Of a stretch of 64,000 bases of DNA, positions 16,617-25,273 are shown one piece after another. The position numbers were made by a program, and so were the translations under genes. Within the stretch, counting starts at the first letter, position 1; each line of letters opens with the position of its first letter. This DNA comes from JAVBKV01 sp031553885 (GTDB lineage: Bacteria; Bacteroidota; Bacteroidia; Bacteroidales; Azobacteroidaceae): assembly GCA_031553885.1 (NCBI GenBank), contig JAVBKV010000011.1:54514-118513 (forward strand), given 5' to 3'. The notes under the pieces are model-generated. The model made no database searches, was not told the origin of the DNA, and saw nothing but the letters and a program-made list of their open reading frames with translations.

Positions 16617-17939
16617 ATGGAAACAATAGCAATACGTGGTTTACAATTGGTGTTAAGTCTTTCGATACTTGTGATTGTTCATGAGTTCGGACATTTTATT
16701 TTCGCACGACTTTTCAAAGTACGGGTGGAAAAGTTTTATTTATTTTTTAATCCCTGGTTTACCCTTTTCAAATTCAAACCGAAAAACAGTGACACGGAAT
16801 ACGGAATCGGATGGTTGCCGCTGGGTGGCTATGTAAAAATCTCCGGGATGATCGATGAGAGCATGGATAAGGAACAAATGGCACTACCGCCGCAACCCTG
16901 GGAGTTCCGGGTAAAACCAGCCTGGCAACGTCTGTTGATCATGGTAGCGGGAGTCCTGATGAATTTCATTCTGGCCTTTTTCATCTATTCCATGATGCTT
17001 TTTGTCTGGGGGGAAGAGTATATTCCGATCCGGAGCATGAAGATGGGATTAGCATATAACGAACTGACTCAAAAATCCGGTTTACAGAACGGTGATATCC
17101 CATTGACCGCCGATGGAGTCGCTTTGGAAAGACTGGACGGAAAAACCAGGTTTGCATTAGCAGAAGCCAAACAAATTACTGTATTGAGAAACGGTGAAAC
17201 CATAACCATCGACCTTCCGGCCGACTTCAATAAAATCATATTCGAAAAAGAAGATAATTTCATTCCCCGGTACCCGTTCGTGGTACAGGATGTCAGCAAC
17301 GGAACCCCGGCCAAACAATCCGGAATTCAGAAAGGTGACAGTGTAGTCGGCGTCAACGGGAACCTGGATATGGCTTCGGAAGAAATCTCCCGGACTTTTG
17401 CCCAAAACAAGGAAAAAGCAATTACTCTGAATTTCTACCGGAACAACGAATTGAAAGAAACGGCCATCACTCCGGATGAAAATGGAAAAATTGGTGTGGC
17501 ATTGAAATCTCCTTATAAAATTTATGAAACGGTAAAAACCAAATACGGATTTTTCGCCTCATTCCCCAAGGGTATCAAGATGGGAATCAACACCATCAAA
17601 GGGTATCTGAATCAGTTCAAATACATTTTCACCAAGGAGGGAGCGCAAAGCCTGGGAGGCTTCGGAACCATCGCCAGCATTTTTCCCGAAACCTGGGACT
17701 GGTATGCCTTCTGGAGTATGACTGCTTTCCTCTCCATTATCCTGGGAGTTATGAACCTGTTACCCATTCCGGCATTGGACGGAGGACACGTCATGTTCCT
17801 GCTCTATGAAGTTGTCAGTGGTCGGAAACCCAATGAAAAATTCATGGAATATGCCCAGATTGCGGGTATGGTCTTTCTGTTGGCCTTGTTGCTGTATGCG
17901 AATGGTAATGATATCGTCAGGCATTTTTTCAATAAATGA
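16617..17939 (+). CDS. rseP: Site-2 intramembrane metalloprotease RseP
   Basis: 440 residues from ATG 16617; a TTG two codons earlier (16611) is also in frame but less likely. This M50 protease performs the second cut in regulated intramembrane proteolysis and clears signal-peptide remnants. The zinc motif is HEFGH (residues 22-26) in the first transmembrane helix. The third ligand motif is NLLPIPALDGGH in a C-terminal helix. A PDZ domain is clear around PAKQSGIQKGDSVVGVNG, with a weaker one before it. The next gene starts 3 bases after the stop. Confidence 0.95.
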   Translation: METIAIRGLQLVLSLSILVIVHEFGHFIFARLFKVRVEKFYLFFNPWFTLFKFKPKNSDTEYGIGWLPLGGYVKISGMIDESMDKEQMALPPQPWEFRVKPAWQRLLIMVAGVLMNFILAFFIYSMMLFVWGEEYIPIRSMKMGLAYNELTQKSGLQNGDIPLTADGVALERLDGKTRFALAEAKQITVLRNGETITIDLPADFNKIIFEKEDNFIPRYPFVVQDVSNGTPAKQSGIQKGDSVVGVNGNLDMASEEISRTFAQNKEKAITLNFYRNNELKETAITPDENGKIGVALKSPYKIYETVKTKYGFFASFPKGIKMGINTIKGYLNQFKYIFTKEGAQSLGGFGTIASIFPETWDWYAFWSMTAFLSIILGVMNLLPIPALDGGHVMFLLYEVVSGRKPNEKFMEYAQIAGMVFLLALLLYANGNDIVRHFFNK

Positions 17940-17942
17940 TCC

Positions 17943-18377
17943 ATGCTGAAACGAGATTATATCCTGGCATTAATCGAAGAACTTTCCAAGGCTATCGTTC
18001 AGCTTCTTCAACAACGAAGGGACGGAAATACCGACTCTTCGCTGAAACTGATTCAACGTTCTTATCAAACATTGAATGTGGATGAGAATCATCGGCTCAA
18101 TGCAGATCCCGAACAACTTGCCGAACAGTTGAAACAGGACGCTAAACCGCCTTACCCGTTCATGGAAATTCTGGCAACATTACTTCTGGAAGAAAGTTAC
18201 CTGACAGAGCAGAACGACCGGGTCCTGTTAAAAAGAGCACTGACCCTGCTGGAATATGTAGATGAAAAGGATGATACTTATTCGTTGGAACGGAAGGAGA
18301 AAATCGAAATGACCAAAGCCTTCCTGAAGGTAAAAACCAATGAGACAGGCACTCACACTGATACTACTCGGAGTTAA
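17943..18377 (+). CDS. Small helical protein of unknown function
   Basis: 144 residues, mostly helical and charged, without a signal peptide or membrane segment. The N-terminus (MLKRDYILALIEELSKAIVQ) resembles the opening of small DUF6483-type proteins, but that is a weak impression. It begins 3 bases after rseP and its last 38 bases overlap the start of the lipid A deacylase gene, so all three are probably one transcript. It may be a partner of the membrane protease or the deacylase; nothing in the sequence decides this. Confidence 0.7.
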   Translation: MLKRDYILALIEELSKAIVQLLQQRRDGNTDSSLKLIQRSYQTLNVDENHRLNADPEQLAEQLKQDAKPPYPFMEILATLLLEESYLTEQNDRVLLKRALTLLEYVDEKDDTYSLERKEKIEMTKAFLKVKTNETGTHTDTTRS

Positions 18378-19446
18378 CAGCCTCTTCCTTTTTGCAGAAG
18401 ATCCTGAAAAAGAGCAACTGCATTTCCGGAAATGGAAACTGGGAAGTGTTGCTCATACCGGATACCTGATCAATCATTCACATAAAATCAAGCCGATCAA
18501 CGAGGAAGCGGCATCCGGATTTGAAATCACTGTCGCCAGGCAAACTTACGGAGAAAACGACTGGAACCGTTTTTTTAATTATCCGGAATATGGTCTTTCT
18601 TATACCTGGATGAACGTCGGCAGTCCGGATTACGTTGGTACAGCTCATTGCCTGTTTCCCTTTCTGAACTTTCACCTGATCAGTAACCGCAGCCCGTTCA
18701 ACCTGAACATGAGGCTGGGAACAGGATTGGCTTATGTCGAAAAATTGTACGACGCCGAAAGCAACCCGCTCAATCTGGCAGTCAGTACGCACCTCAACTT
18801 TGCACTCAGCCTGCAATTTCAGGCATCTTTTCAGCTCCACCCTCAATGGTATTTACTGGCAGGAACAGGGTTGACCCATATTTCAAACGGAGCTTTCCAG
18901 GTACCGAATACTGGACTGAATGTCGTTACATTTTCAGCAGGAGCCGCTTATTCTTTCGGAACAAAAAAAGCAGTTGAAAACCGGACTGTTTCCTTTTCCC
19001 GGAAAAAAAACTGGCAACCGGCCCTCTTTCTGGCCGGAGGTGTGAAAGAAATTCTTCCGCCCGGAGGCGACCGTTATCTGGTAGGTAACGTGTCGTTCGA
19101 ACTATCGAAACAACACCTGGACTTCACCCGTTTCGCCGGAATCCTGGACATTACCTACGATACCTCCGACTATGATTTCCTGGTCAATGAATCACAAACC
19201 CCACCCAACCGGTTGTCAACTGTCAAAATCGGATTAGCAGCCGGCTATTTCTTCACGTTCGACCGCCTGACAGGAGTCATACAATTAGGCGCCTATGCAT
19301 ATACCAAAAACAAAGACCTGGGGATTATCTACCAGCGGACCGGACTCCGCTACGCACTTTCCGACCGTACCAGCATACAATTAGCTCTCCGTAATCAGAA
19401 AGGGAAAGCTAATTTTGTAGAGTTCGGGCTGGGTTATCACTGGTAA
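18340..19446 (+). CDS. Acyloxyacyl hydrolase / lipid A 3-O-deacylase, PagL-like
   Basis: 368 residues with a Sec signal peptide (about residues 1-19, ending FLFA-EDP) and a barrel-like beta pattern ending in GLGYHW, typical of outer-membrane proteins. The catalytic motif of the PagL family is seen as LTHISNGAFQVPNTGLN, with the His-x-Ser-Asn arrangement conserved. PagL removes the 3-linked acyl chain of lipid A in the outer leaflet. At 368 residues it is about twice the length of the classic enzyme, as in many Bacteroidota homologues with a second barrel-like half. The gene overlaps its upstream neighbour by 38 bases and the opposing oxidoreductase gene by 38 bases. Confidence 0.85.
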   Translation: MRQALTLILLGVNSLFLFAEDPEKEQLHFRKWKLGSVAHTGYLINHSHKIKPINEEAASGFEITVARQTYGENDWNRFFNYPEYGLSYTWMNVGSPDYVGTAHCLFPFLNFHLISNRSPFNLNMRLGTGLAYVEKLYDAESNPLNLAVSTHLNFALSLQFQASFQLHPQWYLLAGTGLTHISNGAFQVPNTGLNVVTFSAGAAYSFGTKKAVENRTVSFSRKKNWQPALFLAGGVKEILPPGGDRYLVGNVSFELSKQHLDFTRFAGILDITYDTSDYDFLVNESQTPPNRLSTVKIGLAAGYFFTFDRLTGVIQLGAYAYTKNKDLGIIYQRTGLRYALSDRTSIQLALRNQKGKANFVEFGLGYHW

Positions 19447-21439
19447 AAACAAACAATACCGCATCGGCAATCACTTCCCCATCTGCATCTTTATTTGTTA
19501 TTTCAACATATCCCTTCCGGCCTTTTTCAAAAGAATACGATCCGATAGAAACCCATTCCCCGGAGGTCTGGCCTTCAACCACGATATCCGAGTCCTTAAT
19601 GATCCGCTCAACCGGCTGCTTTCCATCGGAAAGAACCAGGTGTGTGCGGCTGGAAATCGTTTTCCGTTTGGGAAAATATACGTATACCTGATACGTTCCG
19701 GAATGAATGACATCAGGAGCAAACCGGACCGTTTTAAGAACTTTATCCGGTTGATCATCATAAAGAAAATCAGGTCCATAACCGCCTCTTTTCCCTGTTT
19801 TCCAGTCACCCGAAACCGTTACGAGTTCCGGATCGTTATTATCGACCAATAACTCAGGAATACTGCCATCGGCCAAGGGATTATCTTTCAATTGTCGACG
19901 AATTGCGTTGACATCGACTTCCTGAACAACATCCAATTTTTTATCGATAGCCAGACAGGCGGCAACCGCTGCCGACTGAGCCAGGACCATAAAAACAGGT
20001 TCCATCCGGATAGATCCGTAAGCAATGTGCGAGGCCGACAAGCAAACCGGAACCAGTAAATTGCAGGCTTCCTGTCGTTTGGGAGTGATCGAACGATAAG
20101 AAACCGGATAAGGACCAAAACCTCCCTCTTCCACATTCCCTTCATTCTTAACCATTCCGTTAACCACAATCCGGTCGCAATTATGAGAGTCCATCGTATA
20201 GGCTGCCCATCCGACCACATCCTCGCAGACTTCTTTACCCTGACAGTGATGCTGAGTCATAACCAGTCCTCCTATCATCCTCCGGCATTCACGGACGTAG
20301 AGCTGATGGGTCCAGTGGTTGTTGCCGGTATATTCGTCTTTCGGATACCCCCATTGTTTCATTTCATCCCGCACGAATTCCGGAATCCGGGGATCATTCC
20401 CAATGAAATAGAGCAAGCCTTTGGTGTAATCTTCGTGTTCTTTCCAGATCTCAGCGCGTTCTTTATAACTTGCTTCCGGATAATTCCAGTTCATTCCGAT
20501 GGCATCTGTCGAGAAACCACCAAAATTATTAATATCCGTTTTCCCGTTGGGCATCATACTCCAGATAAATACATCCCGGAACGATTTCCAAGGTGTTTTT
20601 TCCTTCAACCGGATCAGGAGTTCGTATTTTGCCGGATCATAATGATCCGGTTTCGTAACCGGGATCCGGTTTTCCGGACGATTAGTCAGGGTGATCCGGA
20701 AATTATATGCCTGAATCTTTTTATCACCGCTGCCTTTCGGCTGTAACGCTCCGGTACCGATACCCCAAAGCAAACCACTTTCTTTTTTTCCGGGAACCAC
20801 ATACGGGTCGATGCCATCCGGAAACTGATGATTTTTAAGGATCTGAACACCATTGAAAGTCTCATTATACAAGTCATTAGATTCCCTGCCTATAGCATAA
20901 GAAACACCGGATTTTGCCATCAGATCCCCCTCATACGAACAATCAATATACATCTTTGCCCGGATCGTTTTATCGGAAGACGACTTTGGATTTCCGGAAT
21001 CTTCCACACGTATTTCCCGGATTTGTGTTCCTGTTTTTTTGACATCCTTCACCCGTCTTTCCAACCAGACTTCAACCCCGGCTTTCCGGGTATATTCATT
21101 AAAGATAGCCTCTGCCACCTTAGGCTCAAAAATCCATTGTTCCAGTTTACCATAATGATCACCCAGTTTCCGGTAAAAATCACGGGCCAGTCCGGTCACC
21201 ACATATTTATTCCCGATATCGGTATAACCCAATCCTCCGGAACTCATACCTCCCAGATTCTTCCCCGGCTCTACCAGTACGACACTCTTTCCCGATTGTT
21301 TGGCCGTATAAGCTGCGATTACTCCAGCCGAAGTTCCTCCGTAAACACAAACATCCACTACTTTCACCTCACCGGAGTAGCAGGCAAGCGACAGCATCCA
21401 GAACAAAACCGGAATGCAATGTTTATTCAATATTTTCAT
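19409..21439 (-). CDS. Exported FAD-dependent oxidoreductase with C-terminal beta domain
   Basis: 676 residues. A Sec-type signal peptide (about residues 1-23, including SLACYSGEV, so lipidation at C20 is possible) leads into a Rossmann FAD-binding start, VYGGTSAGVIAAYTAKQSGK, and then NLGGMSSGGLGYTD, the signature of the FAD_oxidored family. The middle holds SGVSYAIGRES and a long substrate domain. The last 140 residues (SGDWKTGKRGGYG to the end) look like a golvesin/xanthan-lyase-type carbohydrate-associated beta domain. Substrate unknown. The 3' end overlaps the convergent deacylase gene by 38 bases. It is the last gene of a minus-strand group of four. Confidence 0.85.
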   Translation of the reverse strand: MKILNKHCIPVLFWMLSLACYSGEVKVVDVCVYGGTSAGVIAAYTAKQSGKSVVLVEPGKNLGGMSSGGLGYTDIGNKYVVTGLARDFYRKLGDHYGKLEQWIFEPKVAEAIFNEYTRKAGVEVWLERRVKDVKKTGTQIREIRVEDSGNPKSSSDKTIRAKMYIDCSYEGDLMAKSGVSYAIGRESNDLYNETFNGVQILKNHQFPDGIDPYVVPGKKESGLLWGIGTGALQPKGSGDKKIQAYNFRITLTNRPENRIPVTKPDHYDPAKYELLIRLKEKTPWKSFRDVFIWSMMPNGKTDINNFGGFSTDAIGMNWNYPEASYKERAEIWKEHEDYTKGLLYFIGNDPRIPEFVRDEMKQWGYPKDEYTGNNHWTHQLYVRECRRMIGGLVMTQHHCQGKEVCEDVVGWAAYTMDSHNCDRIVVNGMVKNEGNVEEGGFGPYPVSYRSITPKRQEACNLLVPVCLSASHIAYGSIRMEPVFMVLAQSAAVAACLAIDKKLDVVQEVDVNAIRRQLKDNPLADGSIPELLVDNNDPELVTVSGDWKTGKRGGYGPDFLYDDQPDKVLKTVRFAPDVIHSGTYQVYVYFPKRKTISSRTHLVLSDGKQPVERIIKDSDIVVEGQTSGEWVSIGSYSFEKGRKGYVEITNKDADGEVIADAVLFVFTSDNPARTLQN

Positions 21440-21469
21440 TACTTGAAAAATTTAATTATTGTGTTTTTC

Positions 21470-22957
21470 TTATGCACGAGTCATGCGGGGAGATAAGCTT
21501 TTCTGGGGCAGATTAGCTCCAGCCTCCCTCAATGTCATTATCAACGTTTCCGTATTCAGATCGCAAGCCGGTTGCCCGGTACGGATCGACTGAACGGCTG
21601 CCGTTCCCGCAGCTTGTCCCATCATGTTGGCAGGAGGCTGCACACGAACAGAACCATGAACCCTTACATCAGTCGAAGTACACCTTCCGGCCACCCACAG
21701 GTTGGACCAACCCTTTGGAACCAGGATGGAATAAGGAATACCGAAATATTCTCCAGGTTTTAACCGAGCCGTTTCCTGATACTCCTTGACATAGCGCTGA
21801 AATTCCTCTTTCGAACTGTCATAGGCGTGAATGTCCACCGACTTATTGAAAATCCCGATCTGGTCGGAAAACTCCCGCCGGGATATGTAGTCTTCATAAT
21901 TCAATTCGTATTCGCCCACAATCCGCCGGGACTCACGAATTCCCATCAGGGAAGCAGTAGTAGCGTGTTCCACATTTTCGAATCCGGGAACATATTTTTT
22001 ATAAAACAGCAAATATTCCCGGGCGATTTTTCGTCCCAGCATCATCCCGTCGGAAAGGCTTTTACAATTCAGGGCATCCAATCCGAAGACATGCCCTCCG
22101 TTCAGGTAACCCTGGGTTTCGCTCACCCGGCTCAATCCGGGTAGATGACGGTCGGGCTGGGTCAGATCGCCTGCCTCGATGGCTTTCAGCAACAAAGGAT
22201 GGTTGGTTCCTACGTAGGTTATTCTTGAAAAATCGATATTTGAAAAATACGAGCACAGTGTCGACGGCATGATATGAGGAGTATCTTTTCCGGCTTCCCG
22301 GCATTTTGCCCCGCACAGGTCAGTCAGTACGGCGTCGCCCGTACAATCGATGAACTTGTTGGCTTTGACATATTTCAGTCCTTCTATATTCTGTTGGATG
22401 ATCCCGTTCACCTTACCTTTTTTAGCATCCGCATCCGCTTCAATGACCCGGGTAAAAAAACGTACTTCGATGCCAGCTTCCGTAACCATCTCATCCAGTA
22501 TCAATTTATATCCCTCCAGTTGAAAAGCAGTCCAATGGTGGTACCTTTTCATGAAGACTTCCGGTTTTTGTCCGGGTCCAAGGAATCCGCGTTCATACAA
22601 CCTCATCACAATTTCGAGCATGATACCACCTACCAACATTTTTTCACCGTTGGCCATCGGATCAAAAGCAGTCACCAGTCCGGAAGTACCCATTCCTCCC
22701 AGGCAGCCGGTCGCTTCCAAAAGCAGCACATCCGCACCCAGGCGGGCGGCGGCGATTGCAGCTCCAATTCCGGCCGGACCACCTCCGGCTACCAGGACAT
22801 CATACTCTTTATCTGCAGGAATATTCCGGGTAAAACGATAAGTTCCCGGTGAAGCAGAAGGCTGAGCATTACTTACATCAGTAATCCCGGAGAACCCGGC
22901 TGTTGCAGCAATAGCACCCACAGTCGATTTCTTAATGAAATTTCTTCGTGTGATCAT
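21470..22957 (-). CDS. FAD-dependent oxidoreductase with Tat-like signal
   Basis: 495 residues. The N-terminus (TRRNFIKKSTVGAIAATAGF) is a twin-arginine type signal, suggesting export in folded, cofactor-loaded form. The FAD-binding motif VAGGGPAGIGAAIAAARLGA, then CLGGMGTSGLVTAFDPM and a C-terminal RVHGSVRVQPPANMMGQAAG, are characteristic of the FAD_oxidored family. It shares this family with the next gene in the operon, 30 bases downstream. Such pairs are seen in Bacteroidota glycan or organic-acid catabolic loci, but the substrate is not deducible. Confidence 0.87.
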   Translation of the reverse strand: MITRRNFIKKSTVGAIAATAGFSGITDVSNAQPSASPGTYRFTRNIPADKEYDVLVAGGGPAGIGAAIAAARLGADVLLLEATGCLGGMGTSGLVTAFDPMANGEKMLVGGIMLEIVMRLYERGFLGPGQKPEVFMKRYHHWTAFQLEGYKLILDEMVTEAGIEVRFFTRVIEADADAKKGKVNGIIQQNIEGLKYVKANKFIDCTGDAVLTDLCGAKCREAGKDTPHIMPSTLCSYFSNIDFSRITYVGTNHPLLLKAIEAGDLTQPDRHLPGLSRVSETQGYLNGGHVFGLDALNCKSLSDGMMLGRKIAREYLLFYKKYVPGFENVEHATTASLMGIRESRRIVGEYELNYEDYISRREFSDQIGIFNKSVDIHAYDSSKEEFQRYVKEYQETARLKPGEYFGIPYSILVPKGWSNLWVAGRCTSTDVRVHGSVRVQPPANMMGQAAGTAAVQSIRTGQPACDLNTETLIMTLREAGANLPQKSLSPRMTRA

Positions 22958-22998
22958 GATTTTTTCCTTTCTAAGATTAACAACTCCAATTATCCGGT

Positions 22999-23865
22999 CT
23001 AAAAACTAAAAATATATCCTCCCGAATACGTTCGATAGAGATAGTCATGTACCCCATACTGGTACCGGAAGTAAAACGAATGGTGCTTATAGTTGTACTG
23101 GAGCCGGGTATGGAACAAAAGCGGTTGGTCTCCTTCGTGCCAATATCCCGCAAATCCACGCAAATCTGCATCCCAACAGACATTCCGGAGACGGGATTTC
23201 AATCCTCCTCCAGCCATCCAGGCATCGTTCTGGCGATGGACTTTACTGTTGGTCATGTAACAATAAAATCCCCCCATTCCTACGATCCGGAGGTAACGGT
23301 CTTTATTTTCCGACCGGACAATATCCTTTCCTGCATTCACATTGATCCAATAAGAAGCTGCATCTGTGTAACGTGCATCGACAAGCATATTTCCCCCAGC
23401 CGTTTTCAGTCCCAACGAGAATGTGGCATCCAGCCATTTCTCGCTTTCCAGCAATTGAAAGGTCGTAATAAAAGTAACATCCCCGTAGCAGGGATCTCCA
23501 TTAGCAGGTGTATTATTCGCAGCATGACGCTCCAACCTGATATCATCAGAAGTTCTGTAATACTCCCGGACTACCCCGCTTACTTCGACCATCGCCTTTT
23601 TTCCGAAAGGAACAGAAGCCCGAAGGTAAATATCACTGGTATTATCTCCCCTGGCCTGATGAACTTCATAACGGACCTCAGCTTCATAAAGCAGGTTTAT
23701 TTTACCCGAATTCAGGTCAGGAATAGGAAATGCATTGGGTCCGAAAAATTTGGGAGTATAAATCAAGCTATCCATCCGCTCTCTCCACTCCTCGGCCAGG
23801 CCAGGCCACAAATTAAAAAATAAAAAAAACAATAAAACAAAGATCTTACTACTTATTCTAACCAT
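22999..23865 (-). CDS. Probable outer-membrane beta-barrel protein
   Basis: 288 residues, signal peptide of about 24 residues (ending GLA-EEW). The mature part is full of alternating aromatic and polar residues (for example GGFYCYMTNSKV, FHTRLQYNYKHHSFYFRYQYG) and ends in GGYIFSF, a typical outer-membrane C-terminal Phe. No named family is recognised. The start overlaps the end of the MscS channel gene by 8 bases, so it is translated from the same message. Confidence 0.72.
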   Translation of the reverse strand: MVRISSKIFVLLFFLFFNLWPGLAEEWRERMDSLIYTPKFFGPNAFPIPDLNSGKINLLYEAEVRYEVHQARGDNTSDIYLRASVPFGKKAMVEVSGVVREYYRTSDDIRLERHAANNTPANGDPCYGDVTFITTFQLLESEKWLDATFSLGLKTAGGNMLVDARYTDAASYWINVNAGKDIVRSENKDRYLRIVGMGGFYCYMTNSKVHRQNDAWMAGGGLKSRLRNVCWDADLRGFAGYWHEGDQPLLFHTRLQYNYKHHSFYFRYQYGVHDYLYRTYSGGYIFSF

Positions 23866-25141
23866 TCAACACATATTTTTTAATATCACCTCCGGCTTCG
23901 CGCTCAAAAATCTGCAAGTCAAAATACCGGACGGCAGCAATCAGATGATCGAAAATATCCGCCATAATAAACTCGTACTCCACCCATTGAATCGTATTCG
24001 CAAAAACATAAAGCTCAAACGGCAGACCAACTTCGGTAGGAGCCATTTGGCGAACCATCAGGGTCATATCCTTTTTCGTTCCCGGATGATTCTGCAAATA
24101 CCATTCCGCATATTTCCGGAAAAGCCCGGCATTGGTAAGGTTACGTCCATTGACCGGAATGCTCCGGTCGGCTCCGATGCGCTGGTTGTGAGCATCAATT
24201 TCGGCCTGCCGTTCATCAATGTAATCGGAAATACCCTGTATGCGTTTGAAAAGAGGGAGTTCTTCATCGGTTATATAGCGAATACTGGATTGTTTAATGA
24301 TAATCGCCCGCTTGATCCGCCTACCTCCGGAGGCCTGCATACCCCGCCAGTTCTGAAAAGAATCCGAAATCAGGGCATAAGTAGGAAGGGTAGTGATCGT
24401 TTTATCAAAATTCTGCACTTTTACCGTAGTCAGGTTGATTTCTATGACATCACCGTCTGCCCCATATTTAGGAACCGTAATCCAATCCCCGAGACGGACC
24501 ATATCGTTACTTGCCACCTGGATACTGGCTACAAAACCCATGATAGAATCCTTGAACATCAACAACAAGATGGCTGAAGCAGCTCCCATGGCTGTAAAAA
24601 AGACCGTCGGAGATTTTCCTGTAATAATTGAAAAAGTAATTACAAGGCCAAACAAAATCAGAATCATCCTGACTACCTGAAGATAGCTGACCATCGGCTT
24701 ATTTTTAAATGCCGGTTTTTCGACCAACACATTTGCTCCCGATTTAACCAAAGACATGATGATGGCAATTACAAGGAAAATCAGGTAAATCTCAGCCAGG
24801 CTGTTTAATGGATTGATACAATTCGGAAAATCTGAAAAAACAATAGGGATCAATGACTTAACAATTGCATAAGGAAGTAGTTGAGCCAAATAACGGGGAA
24901 AATAATTTTTTACCAGGTGCTTAAAAAATGAAATATCCGATACCTGGGCCAGTTTATTAAATAACATCCGGATAATCCTACGGGTCACATACTGGACAAT
25001 ATATACCAATAAAAAAGAAAGGACAAGCAAAATACCGGCATTGATATGGGCTGCCACATCACCGGAAACTCCCCATTCGATCAACCGGTCGTACGACCAG
25101 CGACTGATAAAGTGAGCAGAATGTCCGAAACTATCGTTCAT
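23858..25141 (-). CDS. Mechanosensitive ion channel, MscS family (YbdG/MscM-like)
   Basis: 427 residues. About five hydrophobic helices (residues 30-195) precede the MscS beta domain. The pore-like helix is AMGAASAILLLMFKDSIMGFVASIQ, followed by VRLGDWITVPKYGADGDVIEINLTTVKVQNFDKTITTLPTYAL, the conserved MscS middle domain. The C-terminal half with an inserted segment (ISDYIDERQAEIDAHN, GRNLTNAGLFRKY) is the arrangement seen in YbdG-type channels. It protects against osmotic downshock. First gene of a minus-strand operon, with its own -7 box at 25165-25172. Confidence 0.9.
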   Translation of the reverse strand: MNDSFGHSAHFISRWSYDRLIEWGVSGDVAAHINAGILLVLSFLLVYIVQYVTRRIIRMLFNKLAQVSDISFFKHLVKNYFPRYLAQLLPYAIVKSLIPIVFSDFPNCINPLNSLAEIYLIFLVIAIIMSLVKSGANVLVEKPAFKNKPMVSYLQVVRMILILFGLVITFSIITGKSPTVFFTAMGAASAILLLMFKDSIMGFVASIQVASNDMVRLGDWITVPKYGADGDVIEINLTTVKVQNFDKTITTLPTYALISDSFQNWRGMQASGGRRIKRAIIIKQSSIRYITDEELPLFKRIQGISDYIDERQAEIDAHNQRIGADRSIPVNGRNLTNAGLFRKYAEWYLQNHPGTKKDMTLMVRQMAPTEVGLPFELYVFANTIQWVEYEFIMADIFDHLIAAVRYFDLQIFEREAGGDIKKYVLNG

Positions 25142-25164
25142 GCAATGTTTTTTAAATGATCATA

Positions 25165-25172
25165 CAAACTTA
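25165..25172 (-). promoter_or_regulatory. -7 promoter box TAAGTTTG, minus strand
   Basis: The minus strand reads TAAGTTTG, an exact TAnnTTTG match, 24 bases upstream of the MscS gene start. It is divergent from the prfA promoter. Confidence 0.5.
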
Positions 25173-25235
25173 AGTAAAAATACCGTATTAACTAAACGAA
25201 GCGGATAAAAATAATACGAATTATGTAATTTTGTA

Positions 25236-25243
25236 TACCTTTG
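25236..25243 (+). promoter_or_regulatory. -7 promoter box TACCTTTG for prfA
   Basis: Exact TAnnTTTG match, 30 bases before the prfA ATG at 25274. The in-frame TTG at 25241 lies within it, so the longer reading with eleven extra codons is not expected to be translated. Confidence 0.55.
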
Positions 25244-25273
25244 CGGATCATTGCATTCAATTCTTTACTTTCA

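Noticed and set aside
20828..21496. Plus-strand open frame of 222 codons opposite the FAD oxidoreductase
   Set aside because: It lies wholly antisense to a strongly supported gene, has no family features and has strange composition. It is a mirror of the real frame.
23047..23823. Plus-strand open frame of 258 codons opposite the outer-membrane protein
   Set aside because: Antisense to a gene with a clear signal peptide and barrel pattern. No recognisable domain of its own.
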